Of a stretch of 55,438 nucleotides of DNA, positions 53,009-55,438 are shown piece after piece (within the stretch, counting starts at the first letter, position 1; every line of letters starts with the position of its first letter). The DNA is taken from assembly GCA_947594855.1 (NCBI GenBank), contig CANQEL010000015.1, forward strand, positions 1-55,438. Direction: 5' to 3'. The stretch is from an uncultured Lachnospiraceae bacterium. Lineage in GTDB: Bacteria > Bacillota > Clostridia > Lachnospirales > Lachnospiraceae. A program made the position numbers and the translations under genes. The notes beneath the pieces were generated by a model. That model had not been told where the DNA came from and searched no databases. It was given only the letters and a program-made list of their open reading frames with translations.

Positions 53009-55357
53009 CTATTTTATTATGACCACACCCTCGTCGTATAATAATTGTCCGTCTTCATTAAATAACCGAGGACAGTTTGACAGGTCAATTCTGCTTAGTT
53101 GGTTACCATAACAACGCAAACTTTCCAATAACTTACACCCTCCTACATTCAAGCTGCTTAGTTCGTTATCGTAACAGTCTAAAATGCTTAATATCGTGCA
53201 CTTTGTTACATCCAAACTTCTTAACTTATTACCATCACAATATAAATTTTCCAATGCTGTACAATCTGTTACATCCAAACTGTTTAGTTGGTTATTGCTA
53301 CAATCAAGCGTTTGCAAATTCTGACACTTTGTTACATCCAGGCTGCTTAACTGGTTATCCTTACACCACAAATCTTCTAATTCTGCACACATCGTTACAT
53401 CCAGGTCGCTTAGTTGGTTATAACCACAGCTCAAATTTTTCAATGCTGTGCAACCTCTTACATTCAGATTGATTAGTTCGTTCTCATAACAGTCCAAATC
53501 TTCCAATACCACACACTTCGTTACATCCAGACTACTTAGTTGGTTACTTCTACAGTTCAAATCCGTCAATGCCGTACATCCTCTTACATCCAGACTGTTT
53601 AGCTGGTTACTATTACAGCATAACCATTCCAATACCGTACAACCTGTCACATCCAGGCTGCTTAGTTCATTATTATAACAGTTCAACACTTTCAATGCTG
53701 TGCACTCTCTTACATTCAGGCTGCTTAGTTCGTTATTATAACATGTCAAAGATGTCAAGGCTGTACACTCTGCTACATCCAAACTGTTTAGTTGATTAAA
53801 AGAACAGTCCAAAGTTTCTAATGCCGTACATCCTCTTACATCCAGACTGCTTAGTTGGCTACAAGAACAGTCCAAATATATCAATGCCGTACAACCTGTT
53901 ACATCCAAGCTGCTTAGTTGGTTATAAGAACAGTCTAAATTTTCCAATGCCGTACAACCTGTTACATCCAAGCTGCTTAGTTGGTTATAAGAACAGTCTA
54001 AATTTTCCAATGCCGTCAAATCTGATAAATTTAAATTACCTGTTAAACCTCTTGATACATAATTACTATAACTCCAATGAATACTTACAAGTCTTCCGTT
54101 CCCCCATGTATATTCATCACTATTATTTATATCTTCACTAACTGTTGCACCAAGCTCCCTCTGTTCTTTTATTATCTTTTGAAGGGCTGCCACATCATTT
54201 TCATCCTTTTTTGTATTGTCCGGCGTTGCGGTTGGCGTTGCGGTTGGCGCTTCTGTTGCCATCGATTCTTTAATAATCTTAACGTTATCATCACAATATA
54301 AATCCCCGGATTCTAATAATTTTTTGCAACTTGTTATATCTAAAATAGTTAAATAATTGTCCCGACAATTTAGCATCTCCAATTCCGTACAACCTGATAC
54401 ATCCAAACTGCTTAGTTGGTTCTCATAACACATCAAAGATGTCAACATTGTGCATCCTCTTATATCAAGGCTGCTTAGTTGGTTCTCACCACACTCCAAA
54501 TATGTTAATGCCGTACAACCTGTTACATCCAGACTGCTTAGTTGGTTATTATAACAGATTAAACTTTCCAATGCCGTGCAACTCCTTACATCAAGGCTGC
54601 TTAGTTGACCTTCAATACAGTCCAAACTTTCCAATGCCGTAAAGTCTGATAAATTTAGATTACCTATTAAACCGTGTGATAACGATAACCCCCAATCAAT
54701 ACCTACAAGCCTTCCATTCTCCCATGTATATTCATTGCTATTATTGATATCTTCACTAACCGTTGCGCCAAGCTCCCTCTGTTCTTTTATTATCTTTTGA
54801 AGGGCTGCTACATCATTTTCATTTTTATCGGAATAGTCTGGTTCTGTAATCGGTTTTCCCGGCTGCATCGGCTCATCCGTTTTTACAGGCTCATTATTGC
54901 CACCCGGAACATTAGTTGCCTGCGGTATGTTCTGCACATTCTGTCCCAAAGTATTATTAGAAGGTGTTTTGCCCTGTACAACCTGCGATGTCTGTTCCTC
55001 AGTCTTATTCTTCACCGTAACCTTAACAGTCTTCTTTACCTTTTTATTGCTCTTTGCAGTTACGGTTATTTTTGTGTTTCCTGCACTTACGGCAGTTACC
55101 ACGCCCTTTTTATTAACAGTGGCAATACTCTTATCGCCGGACTTATACTTAACTGCTTTCCCTGCTTTCTTAGGCGTTACTTTCTTTATCTTGACAGCAG
55201 CCTTTTCACCCACATACATAGACAGTTTTGTCCTGTTCAAAGTTATCTTCTTTGCCTTTACTGCGGCATCTGACACATCAGGCTGCACTGCTGATGAACA
55301 TACCAGTGCAAATGCCATTACTATACCTGCCGCCATTTTCATACTTTTCTTAAACAT
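53009..55357 (-). CDS. Secreted leucine-rich-repeat protein with Big2-like domain
   Basis: The 782-residue protein has a signal peptide (about 1-31), a Lys-rich Big2-like domain (about 33-115) and a Pro/Asn linker. Two copies of a module follow: a helix (DVAALQKIIKEQRELGATVS) plus a 21-residue repeat array of the form LxxLxCxxNxLxxLDVxxC. The first array has 5 repeats, the second 15, separated by a TATPTATP linker. Each repeat holds two Cys, about 40 in all. Neighbouring DNA units are nearly identical in places, suggesting copy-number change. It is a likely surface adhesin or binding protein. GGGAGG precedes the ATG. Confidence 0.88.
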   Translation of the reverse strand: MFKKSMKMAAGIVMAFALVCSSAVQPDVSDAAVKAKKITLNRTKLSMYVGEKAAVKIKKVTPKKAGKAVKYKSGDKSIATVNKKGVVTAVSAGNTKITVTAKSNKKVKKTVKVTVKNKTEEQTSQVVQGKTPSNNTLGQNVQNIPQATNVPGGNNEPVKTDEPMQPGKPITEPDYSDKNENDVAALQKIIKEQRELGATVSEDINNSNEYTWENGRLVGIDWGLSLSHGLIGNLNLSDFTALESLDCIEGQLSSLDVRSCTALESLICYNNQLSSLDVTGCTALTYLECGENQLSSLDIRGCTMLTSLMCYENQLSSLDVSGCTELEMLNCRDNYLTILDITSCKKLLESGDLYCDDNVKIIKESMATEAPTATPTATPDNTKKDENDVAALQKIIKEQRELGATVSEDINNSDEYTWGNGRLVSIHWSYSNYVSRGLTGNLNLSDLTALENLDCSYNQLSSLDVTGCTALENLDCSYNQLSSLDVTGCTALIYLDCSCSQLSSLDVRGCTALETLDCSFNQLNSLDVAECTALTSLTCYNNELSSLNVRECTALKVLNCYNNELSSLDVTGCTVLEWLCCNSNQLNSLDVRGCTALTDLNCRSNQLSSLDVTKCVVLEDLDCYENELINLNVRGCTALKNLSCGYNQLSDLDVTMCAELEDLWCKDNQLSSLDVTKCQNLQTLDCSNNQLNSLDVTDCTALENLYCDGNKLRSLDVTKCTILSILDCYDNELSSLNVGGCKLLESLRCYGNQLSRIDLSNCPRLFNEDGQLLYDEGVVIIK
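53890..54030 (-). repeat. Near-identical 63-bp tandem units in the LRR gene
   Basis: Two neighbouring 63-bp units, each coding for one 21-residue repeat, are identical or nearly so across their length, while others in the array differ by several bases. This marks a recent duplication. Confidence 0.8.
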
Positions 55358-55438
55358 ACTTTTTCCTCCCTATTTAGTCAAGTGTTTTTTCCTTATTTTT
55401 CAAGGAATTTTTCAATTCATATCTCAGATGAATAAGCC

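Noticed and set aside
53077-54642. Several plus-strand open frames with a repeated LLHPDCLVGY pattern
   Set aside because: They are the antisense reading of the 63-bp LRR repeats and have no ribosome binding sites.
53100-54650. Possible CRISPR array from regularly spaced repeats
   Set aside because: The 63-bp units are in-frame codons of one gene with no unique spacers or cas genes nearby.

Overview
The window looks like the chromosome of a low-GC, endospore-forming, butyrate-producing Clostridia, most likely Lachnospiraceae. The evidence is a complete butyryl-CoA operon with a CoA-transferase of the butyryl-CoA:acetate type, both dipicolinate synthase subunits, the hprK-whiA-crh-dnaE-pfkA gene order, and several protein families I know mainly from Lachnospiraceae (DUF4317, DUF5716/DUF5717-like, and the TIGR03915/TIGR03916 pair). 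The sequence alone does not settle the species.

Layout. 1-2.2 kb: a half-length DUF819 membrane protein behind the dipeptidase pepD. 2.4-6.3 kb: a DUF4317 protein, dpaA-dpaB behind a sigma-K-like promoter, and a secreted NodB-type polysaccharide deacetylase. 6.3-9.6 kb: a putative SOS-controlled radical SAM DNA-repair pair and a YhcC-type radical SAM protein. 9.6-13.2 kb: a heterodimeric ABC exporter. 13.2-13.8 kb: a gene-free region holding two long palindromes and a duplicated promoter. 13.8-20.3 kb: coaD-thl-crt-hbd-bcd-etfB-etfA in one apparent operon, with the CoA-transferase gene divergent from it at 20.5 kb. 21.9-31.3 kb: a small acidic membrane protein, then on the minus strand hprK, a ROK glucokinase, a MurB-RapZ C-terminal fusion, whiA, a Crh-like HPr, dnaE and pfkA. 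31.4-33.0 kb: an Mrp-type ATPase and thiamine pyrophosphokinase. 33.0-43.7 kb: purC-purF-purB-purA followed without a visible break by a very large DUF5717-like protein, an actin/Hsp70-fold protein and a small repeat protein. 43.7-46.7 kb: a Cys-rich mini-protein, two tRNAs, hisC and an aspartate-type aminotransferase. 46.7-55.4 kb: an AraC-type regulator, one cytoplasmic and one secreted GH127-like arabinofuranosidase, a third long palindrome, and a secreted leucine-rich-repeat protein.

How it works together. Acetyl-CoA is condensed and reduced to butyryl-CoA by Thl, Hbd, Crt and Bcd-EtfAB, and butyrate is released by the CoA-transferase. coaD, for CoA synthesis, leads the operon. The hprK cluster joins carbon-catabolite signalling (HprK, Crh), glucose phosphorylation, peptidoglycan precursor synthesis (MurB) and WhiA. 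The arabinofuranosidase cluster fits plant or host arabinoside use, with an outer enzyme trimming polymer and an inner enzyme finishing oligomers. Three secreted proteins carry similar Lys-rich Ig-like (Big2-type) domains, probably for binding the cell wall.

The strongest leads for something undescribed are the MurB-RapZ fusion, the actin-fold/giant-protein/repeat-protein set attached to the purine operon, and the family of three long palindromes with a related core but unrelated outer stems.
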